From: Desulfobacteraceae bacterium
Lineage (GTDB): Bacteria; Desulfobacterota; DSM-4660; Desulfatiglandales; Desulfatiglandaceae
Assembly: GCA_030613055.1 (NCBI GenBank)
Contig: JAUWMR010000014.1
Span: forward strand, 1 to 64,000
Length of the DNA stretch: 64,000 bases
Reading direction: 5' to 3'
Positions 44,039 to 52,310 of the stretch are shown piece after piece (the stretch's first letter is position 1; every line of letters starts with the position of its first letter). The notes beneath the pieces were generated by a model that saw only the letters and a program-made list of their open reading frames with translations, ran no database searches and had not been told where the DNA came from. A program made the translations under genes and the position numbers.

Positions 44039-44548
44039 ATGCTGGATAATGAGTCCAGAGATGAATTATTGGACAAGATTGAAAAGGCGGCACACGATTA
44101 TGAAAGGGATTTTCATGGTTGTTCAAGGTGTGTGTTAAAGCCGCTGCAAGACCATTTTGATCTTGGAAATGATGCGAGTCTAAAGGCATCGACCCCCCTG
44201 GCTGCTGGCGTTGCCATGCGCGGAGAGACATGTGGGGCCCTTTTGGGGGGATTGTTGGCCGTGGGCATTGCTACTGCAAGCGAGGAGTTTAAAGATACCG
44301 ATGCTCTGACGAATTCACTTGCTTCCGGGTTCAGGTTAGCGAGAATCGTTGAAAAGGAGTTCGGAACCACGAACTGCACAAAGATACAAACGGAAAAATT
44401 AGGGGTGTTCTACAGTCTTGCCGACCCGGAACAGTACAAGGCATTCATCGAGGCAGGTGGTTACAGAGAGTGTTCTAAAGTCGTTGGTAAAATCGCCAGA
44501 ATGACGGCGGAGTTCATCCTGGACTATAGGGACAAAATGGCCGGGTAA
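44039..44548 (+). CDS. C_GCAxxG_C_C family redox protein, short form
   Basis: 169 residues. Cysteine pattern: GCSRCVLKPLQDHF near residues 28-41, MRGETCGALLGGLLAVG about 60-76, GTTNCTKIQ and GGYRECSKVVGKIA. Same family as 40910-41578 but without the long N-terminal coil. AAAGGAGGG precedes ATG 44039. It lies between the acyl-CoA dehydrogenase and the core-MetE-like gene. Probably cytoplasmic. Confidence 0.82.
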   Translation: MLDNESRDELLDKIEKAAHDYERDFHGCSRCVLKPLQDHFDLGNDASLKASTPLAAGVAMRGETCGALLGGLLAVGIATASEEFKDTDALTNSLASGFRLARIVEKEFGTTNCTKIQTEKLGVFYSLADPEQYKAFIEAGGYRECSKVVGKIARMTAEFILDYRDKMAG

Positions 44549-44719
44549 ACTCTCCTGTTTACACAGGTCCAGTTTCATTATCCGGTCCTCATATGGATCT
44601 GTAGGCAAACATTATAGAAATAAATAAGTTGAAAAATTGAAATTTCTGTTTATTTGGGCAAAACATATCCAATAACAATAATACCTTAATTCGGCTTTAG
44701 CTCAATTAAGGTTGAGGGC

Positions 44720-44859
44720 TTCGTAAAAAGTCCAACTGCTGTGTTACGCTTCATCTTTCGTCGCTGCAGCGTACTGTAAGGACGCCTCACTCCTCAAGAT
44801 TCGCAAGCCTTGCATTTGGAGCTTTTTATTTTGCCGTCTAATTGCTGACTTTTTACGAA
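44720..44859. mobile_element. MITE-like element with TTCGTAAAAAGTC ends
   Basis: TTCGTAAAAAGTC (44720-44732) and GACTTTTTACGAA (44847-44859) are perfect 13-bp inverted ends around a non-coding 114-bp centre. Ends of this type are common on small elements in related genomes. It fills most of the 361-bp gap 44549-44909, just before the core-MetE-like gene. Confidence 0.55.
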
Positions 44860-44909
44860 TTCATTAAGGTTAAATTTCAAGCAATTGAAGATCACCGAGG
44901 AAACGGAGC

Positions 44910-45956
44910 ATGGAAAGGGTATTTGATAAGCCAAATTTTGCCACCACAATGATGGCTTATGTCCCATACAGGGACATCAAATGGGCAATCCAGGTGATCC
45001 TGGATAATTTTCCAGAGGCACCCTGCCTGCCGGTATTAAGCCGAAGTATGAAACATATGCTTGAGGGAATCCCTTGTTTGGTGTTTGATCGTGAAAAACG
45101 GCAAGTTATTTTGGACCCATCACCGGAGAGGGAACAGGAGCTCTTTGAATTCTATGAGAAATATGAAAAACAGGATCTGGATTATTTCACCACTACTCCT
45201 GAGACAGCACCGGGTTTTTACGCGTTACTTGAAAGACTAAAAGAAGCACGACCACCTGAACTCAAGTGGGTTGCTTTCCAGACTGCAGGGCCGGTGCTCT
45301 TGGCTGATGTAATCAAGCAGCCCGACGGCAACCCCTCTTTCCATAATGAGACGTTGCGGGATATGCTGACCAAGGCTTCAAGCATGAAGTCAAGGTGGCT
45401 GGAGAAAAAAATAAAGGAAGAACTTCCGGGTGTCGAAGTTATAGCTGGCCTGCCCGAAACAACCCTGGTTGGTTTTACTTCTGCAGGGGGAAGCGGAACA
45501 AGAGAAGAAATAGTAAACTGCATAAATGGGGGCTTTGAAGGATTGAATTGCGTTACCTGGATACACTGCTGTGCCAATATTGATTGGACCCTGCTTATCG
45601 ACTCCAATGTTGATGTCATCAATTTTGACGCCTACCAACACTCAGATAAAATAGCCCTTTACCATGAGGAGTTTCAGGCCTTTTTGGAGCGAGGAGGAAT
45701 GCTGGCTTGGGGCATAGTGCCCGTCACCAATGAGCTTATTGCGAAAGAAAATGTTCAAACCCTGGTAGAGAGACTTGAACAGGGCATCAGCCTCCTTGTC
45801 AGGAATGGTGTTGATGAAGGATTGCTGGTATCGTCTTCTTGGTTAATGCCCTCCTGTGATACCGTAATGATGACCCCCGAACAATCGGATCTCGCCTTCA
45901 ACATGACTAAAGAAATATCTGACATTATGCGTGGCAAATATGGTTTTAACTGCTGA
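44910..45956 (+). CDS. Core-MetE/UroD-like cobalamin-dependent methyltransferase candidate
   Basis: 348 residues of the UroD/MetE-like (beta/alpha)8 superfamily. The block THCCANIDW-like (IHCCANIDWTLLIDSNVDVI) near residues 225-244 holds the His-x-Cys zinc-ligand type pattern and SSWLMPSCDT near the end supplies another Cys, as in the C-terminal catalytic domain of MetE. It lacks the N-terminal MetE domain, like 'core MetE' proteins that take methyl from a corrinoid protein. GAGGAAACGGAG precedes ATG 44910. Methionine synthesis or a dissimilatory methyl transfer are both possible. Confidence 0.7.
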   Translation: MERVFDKPNFATTMMAYVPYRDIKWAIQVILDNFPEAPCLPVLSRSMKHMLEGIPCLVFDREKRQVILDPSPEREQELFEFYEKYEKQDLDYFTTTPETAPGFYALLERLKEARPPELKWVAFQTAGPVLLADVIKQPDGNPSFHNETLRDMLTKASSMKSRWLEKKIKEELPGVEVIAGLPETTLVGFTSAGGSGTREEIVNCINGGFEGLNCVTWIHCCANIDWTLLIDSNVDVINFDAYQHSDKIALYHEEFQAFLERGGMLAWGIVPVTNELIAKENVQTLVERLEQGISLLVRNGVDEGLLVSSSWLMPSCDTVMMTPEQSDLAFNMTKEISDIMRGKYGFNC

Positions 45957-46242
45957 TTTCGAAAATTCCTTTTGTGTGAATTCAAAAAAGGCTTTAGGCA
46001 GGCGGTGAGACTGCTGTGCTTCACTCCCGGGACACAGGATTGGGCATCATCCGACCAAAAAGGAACGAAAAGCACCAGGCATCTCCTGAGCCGTAGCGGG
46101 TCCGTATTAGTAAAAGTTTTCAACAGGATTCATACGATTGAAGGTCACAACTATCCTGCGAAAAGATTTTTGGTAAAATAATTGTTGTCGATTTCTGAAT
46201 ACGTCAGATTGCCAGGAAAAGATAGTTGAGATACGAGATCAT

Positions 46243-46767
46243 TTACATGAGCCTTTGAAGCTCATCCTTTGAAACCTTATATGTTTCGTCGAATTCTTCC
46301 CAGAACTTTTTGTCTTTGTTTTTCCAACCGCTTCCGAATCGATCATCATAGTAAGATCCCAGACGTGCAAGCCAGTTGCCTGGTCTCGCTATTCCCTTTT
46401 CCCTGGCAAGCAGTATCTCTTTAAGGTAGATGTCTATCTCGGCGATTCTATCTTTTGGGATATAGGATTTGGCTCCCAGCTTGATTGAACCTACCAGGTT
46501 ATCAGGATTTAGGCCATGGGCTGTCAGCATTAATGCCGGAATTTTTTTCTTCGTTGCAATCTTTAACAGGTCAAACCCTCTAACACCCATGATATCCAAA
46601 ATGGCCACATCATAAACATTACTCTCTAAGAGTTCCTTGGCCGATTCAAAGGTAGAAGCGGTTTCAAAATCACAGTCACGGAGAAGATCCTCTAAGGTTT
46701 CCAGGATATCAGGTTCGTCATCCACCGCGAGTATCTTTTTCCCTTTCAAAATATCATCTCTGGCCAT
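46243..46767 (-). CDS. Response regulator receiver protein with C-terminal tail
   Basis: 174 residues. The receiver domain occupies about 1-125 (LAVDDEPDILETLEDLL with the acidic pair, VAILDIMGVRGFDLL with the phospho-acceptor Asp near 57, MLTAHG and SYIPKD with the Lys). The tail of about 50 charged/aromatic residues (WLARLGSYYDDRFG, WEEFDETYKV) is not a known DNA-binding domain. GGAGGAATA lies before the ATG at 46767. No kinase is adjacent. Confidence 0.85.
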   Translation of the reverse strand: MARDDILKGKKILAVDDEPDILETLEDLLRDCDFETASTFESAKELLESNVYDVAILDIMGVRGFDLLKIATKKKIPALMLTAHGLNPDNLVGSIKLGAKSYIPKDRIAEIDIYLKEILLAREKGIARPGNWLARLGSYYDDRFGSGWKNKDKKFWEEFDETYKVSKDELQRLM

Positions 46768-46865
46768 GATCACTATTCCTCCTCTTTATTTTATATTTTA
46801 TAGGCATATCCTTCCATAGTCAAGGTTGATGAACTCGAAAAAAGTCATTTTAACACCTGGATACC

Positions 46866-46911
46866 AGCCCCGCCTGCCGCCCTGCAGGCAGGTCCGGCGG
46901 GCAGGCGGGGC
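46866..46911. repeat. GC-rich palindromic repeat
   Basis: CCCCGCCTGCC at the left and GGCAGGCGGGG at the right flank CCTGCAGG, making nested hairpins of REP type. Lies in the 46774-47144 intergenic region upstream of the TetR promoter. Confidence 0.6.
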
Positions 46912-47057
46912 GGTTATCATATCTGCTTGATATTAAATAATTTATTGTCATTCCAGCCCCGCGTCAAGTGCGGGATAAACTACGGCGGGAAACCAGATAC
47001 ATAGGAAAATTCGACTTTTACTAAGCCGTCAAGGTTGAATTGCGGTTGAAAAAATAT

Positions 47058-47086
47058 TTGACTTCCTAAAATTGATAAATTATATA
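47058..47086 (+). promoter_or_regulatory. Sigma70-type promoter for tetR2
   Basis: TTGACT (47058-47063), 17-bp spacer, TATATA (47081-47086). Expected transcription start is about 47093, just before the operator palindrome. Confidence 0.6.
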
Positions 47087-47096
47087 TTTGTTGCAA

Positions 47097-47112
47097 CAGA
47101 CCGACCGGTCTG
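47097..47112. promoter_or_regulatory. TetR-type operator palindrome
   Basis: CAGACCGACCGGTCTG: 6-bp arms CAGACC and GGTCTG around GACC. GACCGACCGGTC-type sites are known TetR/AcrR operators. It covers the predicted transcription start of the following TetR gene, implying autorepression; it is also in position to affect the downstream AbfD-like gene by read-through. Confidence 0.65.
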
Positions 47113-47144
47113 GCTTACTGGTCTTAAGGGCATTGTTATTCAGA

Positions 47145-47756
47145 ATGGATCTTAAAGAGAAAATCATTCGCGAGACCTTAAAGCTTTTTTCCTTAAAAGG
47201 CTTTCTGGGCACCTCTACTCATGACATATTAGAGGCGGCACATACATCCAAGGGTGGTCTTTATAACCATTTCAAGAGCAAAGAGGATCTTTTTTTCTTT
47301 GTTTTAAGTGAAGCACGGAAGATTTGGCGTGAAAGGAACCTTGCAGACCTGGATCAAATAGAAAAGCCGGTCGAAAAGGTCAAAAAACTGCTGGAGAATT
47401 ACAAAGACCGCTACCTTAAAGACACAAAGACCTTCCCTGGCGGCTGTGTTTTTGTCACCCTGTCGGTAGAACTGGATGATCAACGGCCTCATTTATCTCG
47501 TGAGATCAATGAAGGGTTTGTACGTCTCAAAGCCATGATCAAAGAGCTTTTTGATCAAGGGAAAAGATCGGGTGAATTGAGAGGAGACGTCGATACTGCG
47601 GCCGTAACAGAGATGGTCTTTGCCGGGATGTTGGGTGCCTCTGTTAATTTTGGCATGCAAAAATCCTCTGCCAGTCTGGATCAGTCTGTCAATTCATTGA
47701 TTAAGTATATCGAGGGACTGGCGCCCTTAACCGGGTCAACGCGAAAACAGACATGA
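47145..47756 (+). CDS. TetR/AcrR family transcriptional regulator
   Basis: 203 residues from ATG 47145 (MDLKEKIIRETLKLFSLKGF). HTH: GTSTHDILEAAHTSKGGLYN-type helix pair, then HFKSKEDLF. The C-terminal domain (TetR_C with GGCVFVTLSVELDDQRP) is the kind found in AcrR/NemR-like regulators. Upstream in-frame TTG codons from 47088 overlap the operator and are not used. It is immediately upstream of AbfD-like paralogue 3 (82 bp gap), its probable target. Confidence 0.9.
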   Translation: MDLKEKIIRETLKLFSLKGFLGTSTHDILEAAHTSKGGLYNHFKSKEDLFFFVLSEARKIWRERNLADLDQIEKPVEKVKKLLENYKDRYLKDTKTFPGGCVFVTLSVELDDQRPHLSREINEGFVRLKAMIKELFDQGKRSGELRGDVDTAAVTEMVFAGMLGASVNFGMQKSSASLDQSVNSLIKYIEGLAPLTGSTRKQT

Positions 47757-47838
47757 AATCTTGACCCTTTTGTTAAGTATCCGACTTTAAAATAAGTCCT
47801 ATCTAAAATTTAAATCATCTTGAAAGGAGGAGTGAGAA

Positions 47839-49299
47839 ATGGCTCTAATGACACCGGAACAATTTGAAGAAAGCTTGAAAGACATTAAACCGAGGGTCTT
47901 CATGAACGGTAAAAGGGTGGAAAACGTCCTTGAGAACAAAAACACCCGAACCGTTGTTGAGGCCAACAAGGCCAGCTATGAATGGGCCCTGGATCCTAAG
48001 TATAAGGATATTATGACATGCTATTCGCCGCTCATTGATGATGTGGTCAATCGTTATACTTATGTCAGCGCGAGCAATGAGGACCTGGTGAAAAAGGCCA
48101 ACGCAGGGACCTTCACCGCAGAAATGTTAGGTACCTGTATATACCGTTGCGTGGGGTATGACGCCTTTCATTCCCTGGCCGCCACAACGTGGGAGATGGA
48201 CAAGGATCTGGGCACGAAATATAATCCCCGATTCCTTGAATATTTAAAGATGGTGCAGACAAAGGACCTGTCCGTGGCCGGCGCCCTGACCGAACCGAGG
48301 GGGAGCCGGAGCAAGAAGACCTTAGACTGGAAGGATCCCCTTCTCTCCCTGAAAATAGTGGACAAAAACGATGACGGAATTGTAGTTAAAGGGGCCAAGA
48401 TCAACATCAGCGGCGCCTATGCCAGCCACGAAATGGTTGTATTGCCCCAGGCTGCCCATTTCAAGGGAGAAGAAGATTATGCCGTGGCATTTGCCACGCC
48501 CGTTGATGCCAAGGGCATTACCTTTGTGTGCCAGTACACCCCCTTCTCCGCTGAAAGGGATCTGGCTGATGATCCGGAGGAATTAGGCAATCCGCTTTAT
48601 GGCCAACGCGAGACCTCCATGGTGATCTTTGATAATGTCTTTGTCCCCTGGGACAGGGTGTTTCACTGCGGCGAGTACAAATATTCGGTAAAGCTTGTGA
48701 CCCGTTTTGCCAGGACTCATCGTATGACTTGCGGTGGGACCTGTAAGGTAGGTTTTATGAATCAGATCATAGGGGCCTCAAAACTGATTCAGGAATACAA
48801 GGGCCTCGAGAAGGCCACTCATATCAACGAGGAACTGGCCGAAATGGTGGTTTTAAGGGAGACAGGCCGGGCCTGCGGTCTGGCGGCTGCCCACAGAGGC
48901 AGTGAACAGCCTAAGGGTTCGGGCGTGTTTTTGCCTGATGAATTAATGGGTAACGTTTCCAAGCTCAATGTCTGCAATGCCTTCTGGCGGGTCATGGCCT
49001 TGGCCGGAGATATAGGCGGAGGTCTTATTGTTACCCTGCCCTCCCTTAAGGAGCTTAAAAATCCTGAGGTCAAGGATTATGTTGAGGAATTTTACAGCTT
49101 TGGTTCTGATGAACCCACGGAAAACATCATGAAGGTGCACAAACTCCTTCAGAACTGGACGGCCGGGCTTCATGGTGTTGGAACCTGGCACGGGGCCGGA
49201 CCGGTCATGGCCCAGAAGATTATGCTCCAGCGTGTTATTAATTATGATCATGAGAAGGAGCTGGTTAAGCGGACTCTAAATCTCAAGGAAAAAAAGTAG
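47839..49299 (+). CDS. AbfD-family protein, paralogue 3 with altered active site
   Basis: 486 residues. The family fold and length are kept, but the signature residues differ: GTCIYRCVGYD retains C-x3-C yet has Tyr for the Gln of AbfD, HRMTCGGTCK has one extra residue and Cys/Thr in place of the Tyr, and the C-terminal active-site segment reads GTWHGAGP, without the Glu of paralogue 1. The flavin-binding core (VPWDRVFHCGEY) is normal. It is therefore probably not a 4-hydroxybutyryl-CoA dehydratase. AAAGGAGG precedes ATG 47839. It follows a TetR gene and precedes a UroD-family methyltransferase by 86 bp, so it likely works with that pathway. Confidence 0.83.
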   Translation: MALMTPEQFEESLKDIKPRVFMNGKRVENVLENKNTRTVVEANKASYEWALDPKYKDIMTCYSPLIDDVVNRYTYVSASNEDLVKKANAGTFTAEMLGTCIYRCVGYDAFHSLAATTWEMDKDLGTKYNPRFLEYLKMVQTKDLSVAGALTEPRGSRSKKTLDWKDPLLSLKIVDKNDDGIVVKGAKINISGAYASHEMVVLPQAAHFKGEEDYAVAFATPVDAKGITFVCQYTPFSAERDLADDPEELGNPLYGQRETSMVIFDNVFVPWDRVFHCGEYKYSVKLVTRFARTHRMTCGGTCKVGFMNQIIGASKLIQEYKGLEKATHINEELAEMVVLRETGRACGLAAAHRGSEQPKGSGVFLPDELMGNVSKLNVCNAFWRVMALAGDIGGGLIVTLPSLKELKNPEVKDYVEEFYSFGSDEPTENIMKVHKLLQNWTAGLHGVGTWHGAGPVMAQKIMLQRVINYDHEKELVKRTLNLKEKK

Positions 49300-49385
49300 C
49301 GCCTGAAAAGGCAACCGGATACTCGGGAAGGAGAAAGTGCTTCTCCCGGGAGCAGATGGGAATTTTGGAGCAAGGAGATTTGCAA

Positions 49386-50423
49386 ATGGAAGAATACACA
49401 GGAAGAAAACGCGTTTCGGCAGCTTTTAAAAAGACCTTTACCGATCAAAAGATCGAGGTTGACAGGATTCCCGTTTATCCCATTATGGGACAGTGTAACG
49501 CCCAGCTCGTAGGGGCCTCCATCAGGGAGTTTATATTAGACCCCAAAGTTTTTGTGAAGGCCCAGGTGGCAGCCTATGAACGTTTCAAACCCGATATTAT
49601 TGTCATGCAGGGGGATCTGCTCATGGACGTGGAGGCCATGGGCAATGAACTCAAATTTCCCGAAAACGGCATGTGCATCTCCAAAAAGATGGCGCTGGAA
49701 GACAAGGGTAAATTGAGCAGCCTTAAACTTCCGGATCCAACAAAAGATGGTCGCATGCCCGCCTATTTAGAGGTCTTGGCAGAGACCAAAAAAATAATAA
49801 CAGATTCCATTGTATCAGCAGTTGTTGCCGGCCCATGGACGACAGCCATAGGTCTCAGGGGAGCCAATGAACTCATCAGGGATGCCCTCAAGGATCCTGA
49901 CTATGTACATGAACTAATGCAGTTTTGCTCTGAGATGGCCATCAGGTTTATGGAGGCCATTATGCCGCTGAAGGTGGGGCTCAGTTACTCTGAGGCACCT
50001 GCATCATGCAGCCTTATCTCCCCCAAGATGTACCGCGAATTTATCTTTCCCTATCATAAGCGAATTATAGACTACTTCAAGGAAAGGAAGGCGGGTATTG
50101 GGCTTCATATCTGCGGATATACTGACCCCATCCTTGAGGATATGGTTAATACAGGTGTTACCAATATCAGTATTGACGCACCGTCGGATCTGGCCAAGGC
50201 GGTGGAGGTAACCAGGGGCAAGGCGGTCCTCATTGGTAATGTCAATACCAACCTTTTCTTTTCCGGAAGCAAAGAAGATATGAAACAGGCAATAAAGAAT
50301 TGTCTTGATGTGGCACCTCATGACAGCGGGTATATTCTGGCCTCGGGTTGTGAGGTGCCGGGCATTGCTCCACCGGAAAGGGTTGACTGGTTCATGGAAT
50401 TGGCTAATGAGTTGGTCCATTAG
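49386..50423 (+). CDS. UroD-family corrinoid methyltransferase (MtaA/MtbA-like) 1
   Basis: 345 residues. (beta/alpha)8 fold of the uroporphyrinogen decarboxylase superfamily; the zinc site of methylcobamide methyltransferases is visible as HICGYTDPI (about 240-248) and ASGCEVPGIAP (about 322-332). True UroD active-site residues are not apparent. AAGGAG stands 8 nt before ATG 49386. Co-directional with AbfD-like paralogue 3. It could transfer a methyl group between a corrinoid protein and a thiol or methoxy substrate. Confidence 0.82.
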   Translation: MEEYTGRKRVSAAFKKTFTDQKIEVDRIPVYPIMGQCNAQLVGASIREFILDPKVFVKAQVAAYERFKPDIIVMQGDLLMDVEAMGNELKFPENGMCISKKMALEDKGKLSSLKLPDPTKDGRMPAYLEVLAETKKIITDSIVSAVVAGPWTTAIGLRGANELIRDALKDPDYVHELMQFCSEMAIRFMEAIMPLKVGLSYSEAPASCSLISPKMYREFIFPYHKRIIDYFKERKAGIGLHICGYTDPILEDMVNTGVTNISIDAPSDLAKAVEVTRGKAVLIGNVNTNLFFSGSKEDMKQAIKNCLDVAPHDSGYILASGCEVPGIAPPERVDWFMELANELVH

Positions 50424-51150
50424 ACTTGCCCTTTTGGCTGGTGCATCCATAACGGCTCCCCGGGTATACGTCGCCTTCATCCTTTTGAACCTGGGCATCT
50501 TCTGGTTTTGCCCGAGCGCGGCAGCAATCATGTTCATTATCACCGGAGGTATAGCCGTTCTCAGACCCAATCGAAGGGCAAATCTTTCGGGGATCGTTAT
50601 TTTCCTTGTTTTTATAGGTGTTGCAGCCATGGGAACCGGCACAGCTCTGCAGTCTCCGCCGCTCCAGCCCGGCATAATGATTGACGAGTCGGATCAAGAC
50701 AGCTCTCGCTTGACCTTAAACGGCATTGAGTACATTAAGATCAACCTTGCCGAGATTTATCAGCACTGCTTAAACGGAGAAGCCGACAAAATCGCAGGCC
50801 GCTATGTACTTAGGGGCATTGTCAAACGAACTCCGGCACTTGACAGTTCGGGCCAGTTCGCAATCATAAGAACTGCGGTAGTCTGCTGTCTTGCTCACGC
50901 CGCACCCGTTGGTTTCAGAGTACATCATAATGAGGCGGACGAGTTTAGCGACGGCCAGTGGGTAAGGGTTTACGGAACTCTAAAAACACTGCAGCCTGAT
51001 CTGCCCAATCCCGAACTGCATATCAGGGGGCTTTTTTTCACCCGCCTGAACAAATCCTATGGCATCATCCCTGTCAAGATTGCCAAGATCCCGGATCCTG
51101 CGGTTCCTTACATATTCGACTTTAAAAGCGCTGAGCCGTACGCGTACTGA
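50407..51150 (+). CDS. TIGR03943/YcgQ-like membrane protein
   Basis: 247 residues from ATG 50407, overlapping the methyltransferase end by 17 bp. The N-terminus has three to four hydrophobic helices (AFILLNLGIFWFCPSAAAIM, LSGIVIFLVFIGVAAMG) and the C-terminus is an OB-like soluble part (GRYVLRGIVKRTP, WVRVYGTLKTLQ). The family normally pairs with a UPF0718-type permease (YcgR); no such gene is adjacent. In-frame codons upstream to 50305 are out-of-frame methyltransferase sequence. Role unknown, possibly metal transport. Confidence 0.7.
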   Translation: MSWSIRLALLAGASITAPRVYVAFILLNLGIFWFCPSAAAIMFIITGGIAVLRPNRRANLSGIVIFLVFIGVAAMGTGTALQSPPLQPGIMIDESDQDSSRLTLNGIEYIKINLAEIYQHCLNGEADKIAGRYVLRGIVKRTPALDSSGQFAIIRTAVVCCLAHAAPVGFRVHHNEADEFSDGQWVRVYGTLKTLQPDLPNPELHIRGLFFTRLNKSYGIIPVKIAKIPDPAVPYIFDFKSAEPYAY

Positions 51151-51234
51151 TCACAACTCTCAGATGTCGGAACTCACACAGTTCATATATTCACTTTTTT
51201 CTTTTTGTATTCGTGCATTAGTAGCTTAATAGTT

Positions 51235-52013
51235 ATGGAATTTTTTAATATGCCCGAAATTGGTTCTCCTCTTTTTTGGCTAATCATGTTCCTGGTCATG
51301 GTTGGCAGCTTTGTCTCCGCTTCGGCCGGCTTCGGTTTTGCCATTGTTCTTGTGGCTGCCCTTCAATTCTTCATGCCACCTGTTGAACTTGTGGGACTGA
51401 TAATCGTTCTTGGTTCCGTGGGGGCAACCCTACGGGTAATAGAAACCAGAAAAATAACGAGCTGGAGGAGATCACTACACTTTGTTATTCCGGCTTTCTT
51501 TGGTGTTCCCTTAGGGGTGGCTGTTTTAAAATATCTTGACCCTCTTTTGATGAAAAGGTATTTAAATCTTGCCCTTTTGGCAGGTGTATTAATGTTTTGC
51601 CATATAGTATAAACAGCCGGCAACAATTGCGGTTTAAGGCCAAACAAACGGGAAGAGTAATTGAGCATTTAGTTGGTCTTTTAAGTGGAATTTTAGGTGG
51701 TTCTTGTACCTTATCAGGCCCACCAATTGTTATGTGGTGCGTTCTTAAGGGATGGAAAAAGATTGAAATGCATGCTGTCTGGGCGAGATTCTTTTTCTCA
51801 ATTGCACTCTTTTCTTTGCTTAATCTAAGTATTAACGGTATGTATAATCGTGTCACTGTTATTTTTTCACTTTTTCTGATTCCTGCGGTTTTTCTTGGTT
51901 TCAAAACTGGTACCTGGATCAGGGACAGGTTTACAGAAAAGCGGCTCCGTCTTTACGTCCTAACATTTCTTTTCCTGTCCGGGCTAACCGGATTTGCACT
52001 TTCGTTTACTTAA
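51235..52013 (+). pseudogene. TauE/SafE-family transporter, frameshifted
   Basis: The first frame starts at ATG 51235 (MEFFNMPEIGSP) and reaches LLAGVLMFCHIV before TAA 51610. The second overlaps it, reads SINSRQQLRFKAK, and continues through HLVGLLSGILGGSCTLSGPP, the second TauE repeat motif, to TAA 52011. Together they make one 8-helix sulfite/organosulfonate exporter or anion permease of about 259 residues. A one-base change near 51590-51600 separates them; no slippery signal is seen. Either inactivation or a sequence error. Confidence 0.75.
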
Positions 52014-52208
52014 ATTTGAGAGGAATTATGGTTAATATTAAATAGAAATGCATTTGTGCATTGAATAGTCTCTAATAAAATTTTCTTTCCTGACAAGGTA
52101 ATATTCAGTCGCTGTCCTAAGCTTTTCCTTCCATTAGGCCCTTTCCTAAGCTGGAAAAACGAATAATCCTGTATAGTTAAACCAGTTAATTTTTTTTTAC
52201 AAAAAAAC

Positions 52209-52237
52209 TTGACAATATATATTCTATATAATATATT
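52209..52237 (+). promoter_or_regulatory. Sigma70-type promoter for gntR
   Basis: TTGACA (52209-52214), 17-bp spacer, TATATT (52232-52237), in a very AT-rich context; about 75 bp before the TTG start. The gap 52014-52310 holds no other feature. Confidence 0.6.
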
Positions 52238-52310
52238 ATATAAAATAACTAATACTTAGTGATTCACAACCAGAAGCCCGAATCCAATTCTTGATAAAGG
52301 AGATAGTAAA

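Noticed and set aside
50305-50406. Upstream extension of the YcgQ-like gene
   Set aside because: These codons are another frame of the methyltransferase gene and are not family-like; ATG 50407 is the sensible start.
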